Below, piece by piece: positions 10,076 to 19,892 of a stretch of DNA of 64,000 bases. The stretch covers positions 62,001 to 126,000 of the forward strand of contig NZ_RBWS01000014.1 in assembly GCF_003627955.1 (NCBI RefSeq). The letters run 5' to 3'. The notes below the pieces were generated by a model. That model did not search any database. It saw only the letters and a list, made by a program, of their open reading frames with translations, and was not told where the DNA came from. Position 1 is the first letter of the stretch. Every line of letters starts with the position of its first letter. This DNA is from Sphingobacterium puteale. GTDB taxonomy: Bacteria > Bacteroidota > Bacteroidia > Sphingobacteriales > Sphingobacteriaceae. The translations under genes were made by a program, and so were the position numbers.

Positions 10076-11221
10076 TCACTTCCATACTTGGGGTTTAGTG
10101 GAAATAAATTTGCGAGGATTCCACTGATCAATACCTAAAATTACCTTATCATAGGTATAGCTGGAGGCTTCCACATCGGTTATTACTGCTTTAGACACGC
10201 CCACCTCATTATTTCTGTTTTTAAATTGTGTCTTACGATTTTCGGTACCGACCGCATTTCCTGAGGCATCGATACTCTTGTAATCAGCAAATATTTGGGG
10301 AATTCCCCCCATATCTGTCCATCCTTCTGAAGCCACCGGGATATTCATTCGTGTATAAAGAAAGACAGCTTTAGGCCGATCGTGCCATGGACGTCCAAGC
10401 TTTACTTTACCATCTGCAGCAGCAGTATTTCCATCGATCGTACAATACTTAAACACGTAGCCCCATTTAGTTTCCTCTTTATGGCTCGGAGCTACAATGA
10501 CCGAGCCGCTACGCACATTATACAATGTACTATGCTCAACATACGCATTGCCGCCTCCATAAAAATAATCCACAGCCCCTTCTATCCAGCAATTGTACAC
10601 ATAGAGCCGATCATTAGGCTGGCGTGTGCTGGTCATCCAGGTATCCTGAAATGACCGGAAAATGCAATCACTAAATGCTACCCTATCCGCTTGGATACGA
10701 ATTGCCAAAGCCTGTGGGCCGCTTTGCTGCTCAAGTCCCCAATCATTTATAAAACTGATATTTTCGGCATAAAAATCATCTCCATTGATTGATACCACCG
10801 CCCCGGGATAGCGATAAACCGCTGCATTCGGATTGTGAACAGAAAATTTCCAAGCTGCAGTGTCTGTCTGATACCACTTCGAATCCGGCTTGGGTAAAGA
10901 CTGAACATTTAATTTAAAATGAACACGTGTGTTCTTCTTATCTTGGCCAATTAAATGGATGAACCTTTTTTCTGTGGATACCGTGACGACTTCATTATAG
11001 TCTCCATTTTTTACATAAATACGGTAAGGTTCACTGCAATATTTTGGCGCATCGTCAATCGCCTCTTGTATGGTCTTATAATCGCCGGTTCCATCGGCTG
11101 ATACGATTACATTATAACTGTGATCTAGCGCGACAGTATTAATTGTAATTGCTTGGCAAAAAAAAGGATTGCAAAATTGAACATAGGTCAATAGGATAGA
11201 TACAAGAATTTGTCTTATCAT
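10076..11221 (-). CDS. CE8 pectin methylesterase, secreted
   Basis: 381 residues with a signal peptide (about 1-24). It shows the full carbohydrate esterase 8 pattern on a right-handed beta-helix: early motif DGTGDYKTIQEAI (43-55), SGPQA with oxyanion Gln170, QDT with Asp193, GAVDYFYGGG with Asp218 (proposed nucleophile), and LGRPW with Arg277 and Trp279. It removes methyl esters from homogalacturonan, giving polygalacturonate and methanol, which makes the chain accessible to GH28 enzymes or lyases. It is first in the apparent transcription unit, 48 bp ahead of susC. The 168 bp upstream hold a perfect TAGCTTTG -7-like box (complement of 11281-11288), though a matching -33 element is not clear. 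Confidence 0.94.
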   Translation of the reverse strand: MIRQILVSILLTYVQFCNPFFCQAITINTVALDHSYNVIVSADGTGDYKTIQEAIDDAPKYCSEPYRIYVKNGDYNEVVTVSTEKRFIHLIGQDKKNTRVHFKLNVQSLPKPDSKWYQTDTAAWKFSVHNPNAAVYRYPGAVVSINGDDFYAENISFINDWGLEQQSGPQALAIRIQADRVAFSDCIFRSFQDTWMTSTRQPNDRLYVYNCWIEGAVDYFYGGGNAYVEHSTLYNVRSGSVIVAPSHKEETKWGYVFKYCTIDGNTAAADGKVKLGRPWHDRPKAVFLYTRMNIPVASEGWTDMGGIPQIFADYKSIDASGNAVGTENRKTQFKNRNNEVGVSKAVITDVEASSYTYDKVILGIDQWNPRKFISTKPQVWK

Positions 11222-11280
11222 CAGAAGTCTATAATTGGTTCGTTTAACATTAAGCTTGCACGACTGTCGTCAGCAATAAT

Positions 11281-11288
11281 CAAAGCTA
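11281..11288 (-). promoter_or_regulatory. candidate -7 promoter box (TAnnTTTG) upstream of the CE8-susC unit
   Basis: The minus strand reads TAGCTTTG, a perfect match to the Bacteroidota -7 consensus TAnnTTTG. It is about 60 bp before the start codon of the pectin methylesterase gene. No TTTG -33 element is found at 19-21 bp; the nearest lies 11 bp away. Weak positional evidence only. Confidence 0.3.
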
Positions 11289-11342
11289 ATGGAGCACAAC
11301 AAATTAAAGGTCCAATAATTGACAAAAAAGGTTTAATTTTTA

Positions 11343-11367
11343 TAAAATACTAATTATCAGTATTTTA
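11343..11367 (-). terminator. inverted repeat after the HTCS gene, possible terminator
   Basis: Perfect 9-bp arms TAAAATACT (11343-11351) and AGTATTTTA (11359-11367) around a 7-base loop. It lies 24 bp beyond the stop codon of the HTCS gene (minus strand) and upstream of the pectin methylesterase gene. The stem is AT-rich and the T-run is weak, so this could equally be a protein-binding dyad for the regulator encoded next door. Confidence 0.4.
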
Positions 11368-11390
11368 AATTCAATATAAGTGCTATAAAA

Positions 11391-14300
11391 TCATATATTT
11401 TTTTTTCGCATGGCATATTCTTTTGGGGAGATTCCAAACATTTCCTTGAAACTTGTACTGAAATATTTAGGGTTGTTAAAGCCTACGCGATAAGCCACAT
11501 CGGATACGTTTTCCAGACCGGCATCAAAATATAATTTTGCCTTTTTCAGGCGCACCTCGCGGACGAATTCTACTGGAGCCATATTTGTCAAGCTCTTAAA
11601 TTTTTTGTAAAAGGTATTGCGAGCCAAATTCAGCTGTTCGGCAATCAAATCAATATTAAAGTCAGATTGGTTCATATGCTGTTCCACCACCTCGACTACT
11701 GTTTCCAAGAATTTTTTATCCTTGTCATCAATTTGAACTTCTGATACTTGAACTACTGCCGTATTCCGTTCAGTAACCTGTTTAAAATAGGATCTTCTTT
11801 TCTGAAGTAAACTATGTATAGCCGCCAAAAGAAAAGCAGGTTCGAATGGCTTTGTGATGTAATAGTCAGCGCCATAACTCAATCCCTCAATTTGCGTTTC
11901 AACAGCATGTTTAGCACTCAACAACACAAAAGGGATATGGCAAGTACGCGCATCCCGTCGAACTTCTTTTAACAGTTCAATTCCGTCCATTTCGGGCATC
12001 ATCAGATCACTCAATATAAAATCAGGCATCACGGAGCGAATCTTTTCAAGCCCTTCTTTACCGTTTGTAGCTATTTCAACGCGGTAATGAGTAACCAACT
12101 GTCCCGTTAAAAATATACGTAAATCCGCATTGTCTTCAACTAACAATAGAGTTTCATTTTTATCTATTTCAAAAGACACGTTGCTATTCTTATCGGTATT
12201 GGAGGGCGGAAGGTCAAAAGAATTAATGCTAAGGAATTCTTGAACACTTTGCGGAGCATTTGAATTATTGCGAATTGGAATTTCAATGCTCACATGGAGT
12301 CCATGATTTTCCCTGTTTTTTGCATAAATATTTCCGTCATGTAATAAGGTAAATTCTTTTGAAAGCGCTAAGCCTACTCCTGTACTTTTTCGTTTATGCA
12401 CCTTACTTTTATCTTCGGTATAAAATAATTCAAAAATATAAGGCAGTGATACATTTGGAACTCCAGGTCCTTCGTCAATGATATGAATGCACATTTTATC
12501 TTGTTGCAGGTTTAACTGGATTTCCACGGTACTTCCGTCAGGTGTATAATTTAGAGCATTTGACAACAAGTTGAAAAGGATTATCTCTATTTTCCCCTGA
12601 TCCAACTGAACAATCAATTCTTTAAATGCTGTGACAAATTTAAGGTTCACCTGTTTTGCCTCTGCAGATGCAGTAAAGGCGAACAACACATCAGAGATCA
12701 ATACCACGATGTCGAATTGTGTTAGATGCAATTGATGCTTGTTTTCCTGTACTTTTCTCAAGTCTAACAATTGATTGACAAAAAGCTCCATTCGCGTAGC
12801 ATTCCGATGAATAATATCCATATACACCTGCTTTTTTGTATCCGTCTCTTCACGTATCAATTTCTTTACCGGGCTTATGATAAGTGTCAATGGTGTTCGC
12901 AATTCATGGGAGATATTGGTAAAAAACTCCATTTTAAGTGCTCCAAGATGCTGTTCGAGGAGTACTTTCTGCTTTAAATGTATCATTTGCAAACTTATCT
13001 TAAAGACAGCATAGGAGATTCCCAGAATCAAAAGACCGTAGACTATATATGCCCAATTGGTCTTCCACCATGGTGGATTAATCATCAATTCAATCTTTCT
13101 GTAAGGTACTCCCTTATAAAAATCATCTTCACCCTTTATCTCAAGTGTGTAATTGCCCGGATTTAAATTGGTATAGGTAATACGAGTAATCTGATTATTA
13201 AGATGCCAGTTGGTATCAATCTGTTTTATACGATATTGAAAGTTTGGATGCATGTAGCGTGGATCCGAGACTGTTACATCAAAGGATAGGTTATTTTGAT
13301 TATAATTTAAAATAAGGCGATCGGTATATTGTACACCAACTTGCTGTCCCTTTTTTTGAGGGTTAATTACAAACTCTTTATTATTAATCAAAAGCCCCGT
13401 TAGCAGAACCTGAGGTTTGCTATTTTTCTGCTGAAAGGATTTGGTGTCCAGACAAAGCATACCCTTCGTTGTGCCCCAATAAATCATTCCTTGCTTACTT
13501 TGAACCACTGACTTTTCTGAAAATCGCATATTGCCAAAGCCGTCGCTTGCATTAAAATTTACGAATCTCTTTTTTAAACGATCAAACTTGGACAGACCAC
13601 CTTCTGTTGCTATCCAAAGGTTATGTTCTTCATCCGAGATACAGCTTAAAATATAATCATTGAAAAGTCCTTCTTTGGTAGTATAATGTTCAAATTGTAG
13701 CGTACGAAAAGGGTTGCCAGTGCATTTTGTCAATCCACCTCCTGAGGTACATATCCACATGCATCCATCATGATCTTTGTATAGATATTGCACATCATTA
13801 TCGCCAATTTGGTCTCCCTTATAGTAAACATAGTAGAAATTATCCCCCTTTTTGACTGGATTGACAACCAGAACACCATACGTTGTTGCTACCCAAACCA
13901 TACCCTTATCATCAAGGGTTAATTGCCGAACTCTGCTAAATGCATCCCTCCGCAATCCAGGCTTTTGCAATGTTATCCGTTCAAATTGCGTTCTTCCATT
14001 GATTTCAGTGGCACGCAGTAAACCCGATCCATAAGTTCCTATCCAAATAGCCCCCTGTTTATCCTCCAACAAAGAATAAACTTGATTGCTGCTTAATTTT
14101 TTGTTTGTTGTGCTAAATTGTTCGATTCTATAGGAGGTTCTCGCCTTATTTTGTGGTACAGCCTTTAATAAGCCGTGTTTTTTAGTACCCATCCACATTG
14201 TTCCTTTTTGGTCTTCCAATAAGCTATAGACAGACGAAAGCGCCTCGGCATCCACGCCGCTAAAAGAAACTGGCGAAATTCTTCCTTGATCAAAAACTGA

Positions 14301-15713
14301 TATACGTCTAAATTTTTTACCAACCCAAAGTCTTCCCAACTGATCAAATAAAAGGCTACGCACTTCGGGGTCCCCTGCTTGTCCCTGTTCATTTCCAAAG
14401 GGTTGGAATGATACCCCCTTGTTGTAAAAGACTATCCGTGCCATTCCCTCCCCCTCTACGGCAAACCAAATTACACCAGCAGGGTCATATAGAATATCAT
14501 GGACAAAACGTGGAAAGTCAATCTGTTGACCATTGATTGACCTAAAAGAAAAGCTGATCTGACCATTCTGTTCATCAAAAAAACCAAATCCCCCCCCACG
14601 CATACTGATCCAAACTCTTTGCGACACATCCTCAAAACATTTAAAACTCATCGTTGAACTCTTCTTATAGAACGGGGAGCCAAAATAGTTGCTTTTAAAA
14701 TTATTCAAATTCAGCATCACTACGCCGTTCCCCTCTGGCTCAAGCCACAAACGTCGCTTACTATCTTCATAAATACCAGTAAGGCTAGTTCGAAATTGAT
14801 ATATTGTCCGTACTGTATGTCTCACGACATCAAACGCAATAAGTTCTCCTAGAGAAGTTGACAAAAACAGCTGCTTTTTATCGCGTGACATAAGCATTTC
14901 ATTGATTCGTCCTTTAGTTACAGCTAATACCTGCAACTTTTTGTTTTTTTTATCATATACCAACAGGTTATTTCTTAGGGTAGAAAAGTACATGAAACCT
15001 GAAGATTCTGCAATCTTATCGATTCCATTTGACGTCAACTCAAAAGATTGAATAACATGGGGCTTATTCTGGTTTGAGGTCAATTGAAGCAAATGAAGAC
15101 CTTCTTTTGTCCCTATCCATACCTGTCCTTCAGCATTCCTATGGAAGAAAGTCAATTTATTTGACGATAAATGATTAGCTACAGCCTTACTATCTGAGCT
15201 AAAGATCGAATAGTCAAAATTTTCACTTTTCGCATCGATACAAAATAAACCATCATCAGTACTGCCTACCCATAATGATTGTGCATCAATTGCGAAAATT
15301 TTATTAAATTGTATTGATTTTTTTTGTGTAGCTTCTACCTTCTCCGAAATCGAAAAAAGCTCCTCAGAAGCCTTGTCAAAACGATAAAGTTTCATATCAT
15401 AGGTAAGAAACCAGATATCGTTTTCGGTACCGTCAATCATCTGAATGACTCGACGACTTGCAATATCAGACTTATTGAGTTCAGTCGAATTGAAGGTTTT
15501 GAAACGTTGTCCATCGTAACGGTTGATTCCATTCCATGTCCCAATCCAGATAAAACCGTCCTTATCCTTCATTAGACCTGTCAGATTACCATGAGAAAGA
15601 CCTTTTTCTCCGCCATAATGATCCAATCTAAAGTTCTCTTGACCTAGAACAGTGGGTATATAAGCGAAAACTAACGCTAATAAATATATCCACGGACTAC
15701 TGAATTTTATCAT
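11391..15713 (-). CDS. hybrid two-component system sensor/regulator (HTCS)
   Basis: 1440 residues from the preferred start (complement of 15711-15713), which puts a signal peptide first (MIKFSSPWIYLLALVFAY). The open frame extends 23 codons further to 15782. Order of domains: periplasmic beta-propeller repeats (GLSHGNLTGLMKDKDGFIW and many like it) to about residue 770; Y_Y_Y domain; one membrane helix (WAYIVYGLLILGISYAVF); histidine kinase with phospho-His in NISHELRTPL; ATPase motifs NLLSNALNYT, DEGPGV and GVGLAL; receiver (LLLVEDN, phospho-Asp in SDLMMPEMDG, Lys in TKPFEP); and an AraC-type helix-turn-helix (to SPKEYAMRKK). HTCS proteins sense breakdown products in the periplasm and switch on the linked locus. 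Here that is the pectin locus, by position. Confidence 0.95.
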   Translation of the reverse strand: MIKFSSPWIYLLALVFAYIPTVLGQENFRLDHYGGEKGLSHGNLTGLMKDKDGFIWIGTWNGINRYDGQRFKTFNSTELNKSDIASRRVIQMIDGTENDIWFLTYDMKLYRFDKASEELFSISEKVEATQKKSIQFNKIFAIDAQSLWVGSTDDGLFCIDAKSENFDYSIFSSDSKAVANHLSSNKLTFFHRNAEGQVWIGTKEGLHLLQLTSNQNKPHVIQSFELTSNGIDKIAESSGFMYFSTLRNNLLVYDKKNKKLQVLAVTKGRINEMLMSRDKKQLFLSTSLGELIAFDVVRHTVRTIYQFRTSLTGIYEDSKRRLWLEPEGNGVVMLNLNNFKSNYFGSPFYKKSSTMSFKCFEDVSQRVWISMRGGGFGFFDEQNGQISFSFRSINGQQIDFPRFVHDILYDPAGVIWFAVEGEGMARIVFYNKGVSFQPFGNEQGQAGDPEVRSLLFDQLGRLWVGKKFRRISVFDQGRISPVSFSGVDAEALSSVYSLLEDQKGTMWMGTKKHGLLKAVPQNKARTSYRIEQFSTTNKKLSSNQVYSLLEDKQGAIWIGTYGSGLLRATEINGRTQFERITLQKPGLRRDAFSRVRQLTLDDKGMVWVATTYGVLVVNPVKKGDNFYYVYYKGDQIGDNDVQYLYKDHDGCMWICTSGGGLTKCTGNPFRTLQFEHYTTKEGLFNDYILSCISDEEHNLWIATEGGLSKFDRLKKRFVNFNASDGFGNMRFSEKSVVQSKQGMIYWGTTKGMLCLDTKSFQQKNSKPQVLLTGLLINNKEFVINPQKKGQQVGVQYTDRLILNYNQNNLSFDVTVSDPRYMHPNFQYRIKQIDTNWHLNNQITRITYTNLNPGNYTLEIKGEDDFYKGVPYRKIELMINPPWWKTNWAYIVYGLLILGISYAVFKISLQMIHLKQKVLLEQHLGALKMEFFTNISHELRTPLTLIISPVKKLIREETDTKKQVYMDIIHRNATRMELFVNQLLDLRKVQENKHQLHLTQFDIVVLISDVLFAFTASAEAKQVNLKFVTAFKELIVQLDQGKIEIILFNLLSNALNYTPDGSTVEIQLNLQQDKMCIHIIDEGPGVPNVSLPYIFELFYTEDKSKVHKRKSTGVGLALSKEFTLLHDGNIYAKNRENHGLHVSIEIPIRNNSNAPQSVQEFLSINSFDLPPSNTDKNSNVSFEIDKNETLLLVEDNADLRIFLTGQLVTHYRVEIATNGKEGLEKIRSVMPDFILSDLMMPEMDGIELLKEVRRDARTCHIPFVLLSAKHAVETQIEGLSYGADYYITKPFEPAFLLAAIHSLLQKRRSYFKQVTERNTAVVQVSEVQIDDKDKKFLETVVEVVEQHMNQSDFNIDLIAEQLNLARNTFYKKFKSLTNMAPVEFVREVRLKKAKLYFDAGLENVSDVAYRVGFNNPKYFSTSFKEMFGISPKEYAMRKKNI

Positions 15714-16108
15714 AATGAAGATTAGGCTTGTCCCCCGCTTTTTGAAAATCTGGTTACTACATAAAATTAGCTTTTTATTCACATATTACTTTATATTTTC
15801 TACGCAAACGATCTCAAAAAAAACTTAACAAAATCCGTTTAAGTATTGAGGAATGCTATTCCAACACAGCTTTCGATCACCGCATCAATGTTATTTTCAA
15901 GATCATCTTTCTAAGCGGTATTTGGGAGGTATCGGAAAGTCAGGATTTTAAGGTTTTCTTAAAGTTGTTATTAAATCTTTATATACATCGATCTATATAT
16001 TACTATTTTTTTTAGTATATTTACTCACATAAAATAAAAACTGTAGTAGCCAATTATTAGGTCTAGTTTTCTCAAACTGACAAAGAATAATTTATCAAAT
16101 CTAAATGT
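15714..16108. other. intergenic region without a recognisable gene
   Basis: AT-rich stretch upstream of the HTCS gene, between it and the KilA-N remnant. A short minus-strand open piece (around 15850-15940, reading DLENNIDAVIESCVG) looks protein-like but matches nothing I know and is closed by stops on both sides. A dyad around a T-run at about 15995-16020 (ACTA, eight T, TAGT) is too weak to call. The HTCS promoter presumably lies at its left end, but I see no consensus box. Confidence 0.5.
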
Positions 16109-16475
16109 ATGGCAAAGAATAAAAAGATTAATGTATAGGGGAAAAGAATTTCAACGTCTAAAAGATGAAGAAAACGACCGTTTGAAGTTAAACTGGAGTT
16201 TACAAAGAACTTTAGCCAAAGTGAATTACCAAATCCATACCGATGCAATCAAAGAAAATCTTATTCCAACAGAAATTACCAAACAACAAGCAAGTTCCGT
16301 TTATACGAGTGAAGCTGATCTGCTTAATGTTGCATTGTTTGGTATGACAGCGAAAGAATGGAGAGATTCAAATCCAGATAAGAAAGGTAATATTCGAGAG
16401 TATGCTGTTATAGGCAAAAGCACTATACCGAATCTTTTTGCCCTTACTTATTTCGAAGAAGCAGATTGTATGTAG
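16109..16475 (+). pseudogene. KilA-N domain protein, collapsed remnant
   Basis: A start ATG at 16109 encodes MAKNKKINV and then a stop (16136-16138). Those nine residues are the usual beginning of Bacteroidota KilA-N domain proteins. Immediately afterwards, in another frame from about 16143, the sequence continues as KEFQRLKDEENDRLKL and IHTDAIKENLIPTEIT, then EADLLNVALFGMTAKEWRD and NPDKKGNIREYA. These belong to the region C-terminal to the KilA-N domain of the same family. The domain itself (roughly 100 codons) is missing, and after IREYA the expected ATIEQLxxLSNLES tail is replaced by unrelated residues. The 114-residue frame from 16131 is therefore best read as a relic, not a working gene. 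KilA-N proteins are phage or mobile-element associated. Confidence 0.75.
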
Positions 16476-16775
16476 CAAATAAAAATCATCAATCAACTGG
16501 ATGATCAGATTATTTTCGCTTATACCGATGTCCAGACCGATCCAGTTTTTGGAGGGAAGATATTTACTTCGTATCCAAATAATAGCCAACTTTCCTTGTG
16601 TGTCCATCTTTACCGACTCTAATTCCCGCTCATTAAAATATATTTTTCCATTACAAAAATCCAAAACTACGAACGGCCTTTTCTTAAAATAGAGGATGCG
16701 CATTTCGAGATCAGCTATTTCATGCAACCTGATATGTTGTTTTTGATTCAAATAATTACTTATTTCTGATAACAT
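16368..16775 (-). CDS. small hypothetical protein
   Basis: 135 residues, no signal peptide and no family recognised. The first 95 residues have ordinary protein composition (NYLNQKQHIRLHEIADLEMR, then KSKYLPS-like and GLDIGIS segments) and read like a small soluble alpha/beta protein. The last 30 or so run into the DNA of the KilA-N remnant on the other strand, so the C-terminus was probably altered when that remnant was formed. It stands alone, with about 100 bp to the GH43 gene downstream on the same strand. It may be a real orphan gene or a chance frame. Only its length and composition support it. Confidence 0.4.
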   Translation of the reverse strand: MLSEISNYLNQKQHIRLHEIADLEMRILYFKKRPFVVLDFCNGKIYFNERELESVKMDTQGKLAIIWIRSKYLPSKNWIGLDIGISENNLIIQLIDDFYLLHTICFFEISKGKKIRYSAFAYNSILSNITFLIWI

Positions 16776-16879
16776 TGGGGTTTAATTTTTTATATATCGA
16801 ATACTCTTAATGCTATTTAAAACTATCTATAGATTATTTTAAAATTAGTTGGCCTCCATATAAGAAGGCCAACCAATTA

Positions 16880-18517
16880 TCAATAGACCTTTAAATAATC
16901 AAAATATGCCCATTCCCGCTCGTACAACATATCTTGCGAAAAAAGCCCAACCATCGCTCCCGTAAAGCCATCAGTGTAATCGTCGGACAGTATTGAAGAC
17001 TGTATCTCAGGACCAATCTTATCCCACTCTCCCTCCTTGGTAGAAAAATAAAACTGAAAATGTTTATTGGAAAAGGACACTTTCAATCTCACTTTTGCTT
17101 CACTCCCTTCTAAGCCCTTAAAGGCTAACTGCTTATAAGTCTTATCGACTCCGGTTAGCACCAATTGACGATCTCCATGATCGTCTACTGTAAGTCCCAA
17201 AGAAAAAAAATGTTTCGTATCATAGTAACAGGCTAACCCTGCCAAATGCCTAAAATCTTTTGGATCGAATTCCAAAGCTGTCTCATAGGTCTGCGTTAGA
17301 CTTGTTAAGCGTCGAACGACTAAACTTTGATCAAACCTAGAACCTAAAGCTCGTCTCCCTTTCAAAGCTAGAGTTCCTTTTTTTCGTTCTAAATTAAGCC
17401 ATGATTTATCCCAAGGTTCACGGAGAGTTTGAAAGGATACATCTATTTTTTTGGAATCAAATGAATCAAAAAAAGTATATAGTTCCTTCTCCCGCTTATT
17501 TCCTGTAGCTTTCACAGGAGCAACGACAGCCTCCTCTGGAAAACCAGTTGTATTGTCGAGAACTGGCCATGCCCCGGCATTCCAACGTACTTTCTGAATA
17601 AATGTTTCTCGACCCAAAGGGCATGCGCCCAGTGATGATAGTGGACGTGACCCCAAATGGGTTGTATACCATTCTCCGTTTGGTGTAGAAAACACGGTGC
17701 CATGGCCGGCCTTTTGGATCGATGACGACGAATCACCTCTCGTGGTATAAAAAATTTGGGGACTACGCTCATATTCTCCCCATATACTTTTGGAGCGGGC
17801 GACAGCCTCATAATGCTCATAGCTGGTTCCGCCCTCAGCAGTGAAAAGATAATAATAGCCGTCTTTTTTTAGAAGTTTTGGTCCTTCTGCTGAGTTTCTA
17901 TTCCAACCGGTATAGATCAATTTTGGTTCACCTATCGGTTGGAATGTTTTCAGGTCGATGCTATGCATTCCAATTCCAGCCGAAGCAGGTTTCCCCGGTC
18001 GATGATCAAATGTTCTAAAAAGAACGTATGCCTCTTCGTTATCATCAATAAACAGAAAAGGATCAAAACCCAGACTATTTACCAACACAGGCTCAGACCA
18101 AGGTCCCTTGGGATCCCTGGCGGTTACTATATAATTGGGATAGCCTTTGAGCGACCAGTTAACCCCATCCTGTACAGTGGTAAAAATAACATAATAAAGC
18201 CCTTTATGATAGGTGATTGATGGGGCAAAAATACCATCAGAGTCACCTATCCCACGCATATCTAACTGGCTTTTACGTGTCAATACGTGTCCGATCTGGT
18301 TCCAATTTATCAAATCCTTGGAATGATAAATTGGAATTCCCGGAAACCACTCAAAACTCGAAGTGACAATATAATAATCATCATTTACGTTTACAATACA
18401 TGGGTCAGGGTTGAAGCCAGGTAAAACTGGATTATGAATGGAATCAATCTGCGCAATCAATTGTTGGTTCGTCAAGAATAGAACAAACAAAATCCAAAAG
18501 AACTTAATTCCTTTCAT
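16880..18517 (-). CDS. GH43-family glycosidase (beta-xylosidase/alpha-L-arabinofuranosidase type), secreted
   Basis: 545 residues, signal peptide 1-22. The five-bladed GH43 catalytic domain (about 25-330) shows all three acids: general base Asp38 in PGFNPDP, pKa-modulating Asp152 in GFDPFLF, and general acid Glu211 in AEGPKLL. Residues 345-545 form the C-terminal beta-sandwich seen in the XynB-like GH43 subfamilies (SLNLERKKGTLALKGR-like start, YTDGFTGAMVGLF near the end). It would cleave terminal xylose or arabinose from plant polysaccharide side chains. Its first 14 bp overlap the end of the GH29 gene (18504-18517), so the two are translationally linked. Exact specificity is not readable. 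Confidence 0.92.
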   Translation of the reverse strand: MKGIKFFWILFVLFLTNQQLIAQIDSIHNPVLPGFNPDPCIVNVNDDYYIVTSSFEWFPGIPIYHSKDLINWNQIGHVLTRKSQLDMRGIGDSDGIFAPSITYHKGLYYVIFTTVQDGVNWSLKGYPNYIVTARDPKGPWSEPVLVNSLGFDPFLFIDDNEEAYVLFRTFDHRPGKPASAGIGMHSIDLKTFQPIGEPKLIYTGWNRNSAEGPKLLKKDGYYYLFTAEGGTSYEHYEAVARSKSIWGEYERSPQIFYTTRGDSSSSIQKAGHGTVFSTPNGEWYTTHLGSRPLSSLGACPLGRETFIQKVRWNAGAWPVLDNTTGFPEEAVVAPVKATGNKREKELYTFFDSFDSKKIDVSFQTLREPWDKSWLNLERKKGTLALKGRRALGSRFDQSLVVRRLTSLTQTYETALEFDPKDFRHLAGLACYYDTKHFFSLGLTVDDHGDRQLVLTGVDKTYKQLAFKGLEGSEAKVRLKVSFSNKHFQFYFSTKEGEWDKIGPEIQSSILSDDYTDGFTGAMVGLFSQDMLYEREWAYFDYLKVY

Positions 18518-19868
18518 CTTGTTCCTCCCTTAATGGCATCCAACTATCAAAAAGGAAATTTCTTTCCAATTCGATTCTAATCACTGGAATTGTTTTATCA
18601 AATAGCGCCGCTGGAATCTGAAGCGACAATTGATACCCCGACTGTTTAAAAGTCAATTTTCTACCGGAATCGAGACTAGTAATAGCTTTAACTTTATAAG
18701 ATCGCGGTATTGCAATCTCTTTAGGTAGCTTAGTTGGATTCCTTAAATGAAGATAAATATACTTTCCGCGATAAGTACTTCCGCCCCAATCTCCTTGTTT
18801 ATATGGGCCACCGCTGGTCTTATATACTGCTTCGGGATATTTCTCTATCCAATTTGTTAATTCCATATATTTGTCTACTAATTTTTGGGGAAGTTTGCCT
18901 TGTTCATCTGGACCAATATTGAGCAAAAAATTGCCATTACCACAAAGTGTTTTGCTAAAGTCAGTTAGCAACTTTTCTTTTGAAATAAGCTCAGCACTTG
19001 GCTCGTAGGCATACACTGGATAGCTTACACTGGTACATGCTTCCCAGGGAAAGGGTGGTGCATCAGCAGTCTTGGCTTCCATCGAAAAAAAATCACCTGA
19101 ATGACCATACGGAAAAAATGTTTCCTCATTGTCATAATCTTTTGTTACAGACAACCTAGTAACTAAGACATCAGACTTTATTGATTTAACAAAATCATAG
19201 AGCAGCTTTCCTTCTTTTGGTCCCCAAATCGGGTCTAACCAATGACCATCGTACCATAGAATATCCGGAGAGTAATTCTTTATCAGTTCAGCAGTTTGAT
19301 TTTTCACGAAATCTATAAATGCTTTTTTTCCAAACTTTGGTTCGGCAATAACATTCCCCAAGCTCGGCATTCTTTTCCATCCAGTATATTCTATATCTGC
19401 TATAGAATAATAGATTCCAAAAAGCAGCCCCTGCCGCCGACATTCGACGGCCAGTTCTGAGAGTATATCACGTTTAAAGAGACTTTTTTCAAGATCAAAA
19501 TTTGTGTATTTACTATCCCAAATGGCAAATCCATCGTGATGCTTGGATATGACGACCATATATTTAGCTCCTGCTTTCCGTGCAGTCTCTACCATTCTTT
19601 GGGCGTTAAAATCCACTGGATTCCACAACATTGTAATGGAATCGGATTGAGCTTTTGATTTAATCTTTGAACCAATTGCCCAGGAATCGCCCATACCTTC
19701 ACGATGACATACCATCCAATGGATAAACATACCTAACTTTGCATCCTGGAATTTCTTCAATAGCTCTTTGTCCGTTTTAGGGTTAACAATTGTCACCTGA
19801 GCATAGCTCAGGTGACAATTTGTTGAAAATATTAAAAATAAGATGAGAAAATATATAATTCTGTACAT
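18504..19868 (-). CDS. GH29-family alpha-L-fucosidase, secreted
   Basis: 454 residues, signal peptide 1-23 (ending SYAQ). GH29 landmarks: KLGMFIHW (44-51), AGAKYMVVISKHHDGFAIWDS (99-119) with His110/His111, GIYYS (141-145), and ILWYDG with Asp207 at the nucleophile position. The N-terminal barrel is followed by a shorter beta-sandwich (about 350-440). GH29 enzymes release alpha-L-fucose with retention. The conserved acid/base residue is not fixed in this family and I cannot assign it. With the overlapping GH43 gene downstream, this points to a fucosylated plant side chain (xyloglucan or rhamnogalacturonan type), which is inference. Confidence 0.9.
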   Translation of the reverse strand: MYRIIYFLILFLIFSTNCHLSYAQVTIVNPKTDKELLKKFQDAKLGMFIHWMVCHREGMGDSWAIGSKIKSKAQSDSITMLWNPVDFNAQRMVETARKAGAKYMVVISKHHDGFAIWDSKYTNFDLEKSLFKRDILSELAVECRRQGLLFGIYYSIADIEYTGWKRMPSLGNVIAEPKFGKKAFIDFVKNQTAELIKNYSPDILWYDGHWLDPIWGPKEGKLLYDFVKSIKSDVLVTRLSVTKDYDNEETFFPYGHSGDFFSMEAKTADAPPFPWEACTSVSYPVYAYEPSAELISKEKLLTDFSKTLCGNGNFLLNIGPDEQGKLPQKLVDKYMELTNWIEKYPEAVYKTSGGPYKQGDWGGSTYRGKYIYLHLRNPTKLPKEIAIPRSYKVKAITSLDSGRKLTFKQSGYQLSLQIPAALFDKTIPVIRIELERNFLFDSWMPLREEQDERN

Positions 19869-19892
19869 GATGTTTTTATAGATTTATTTAAA

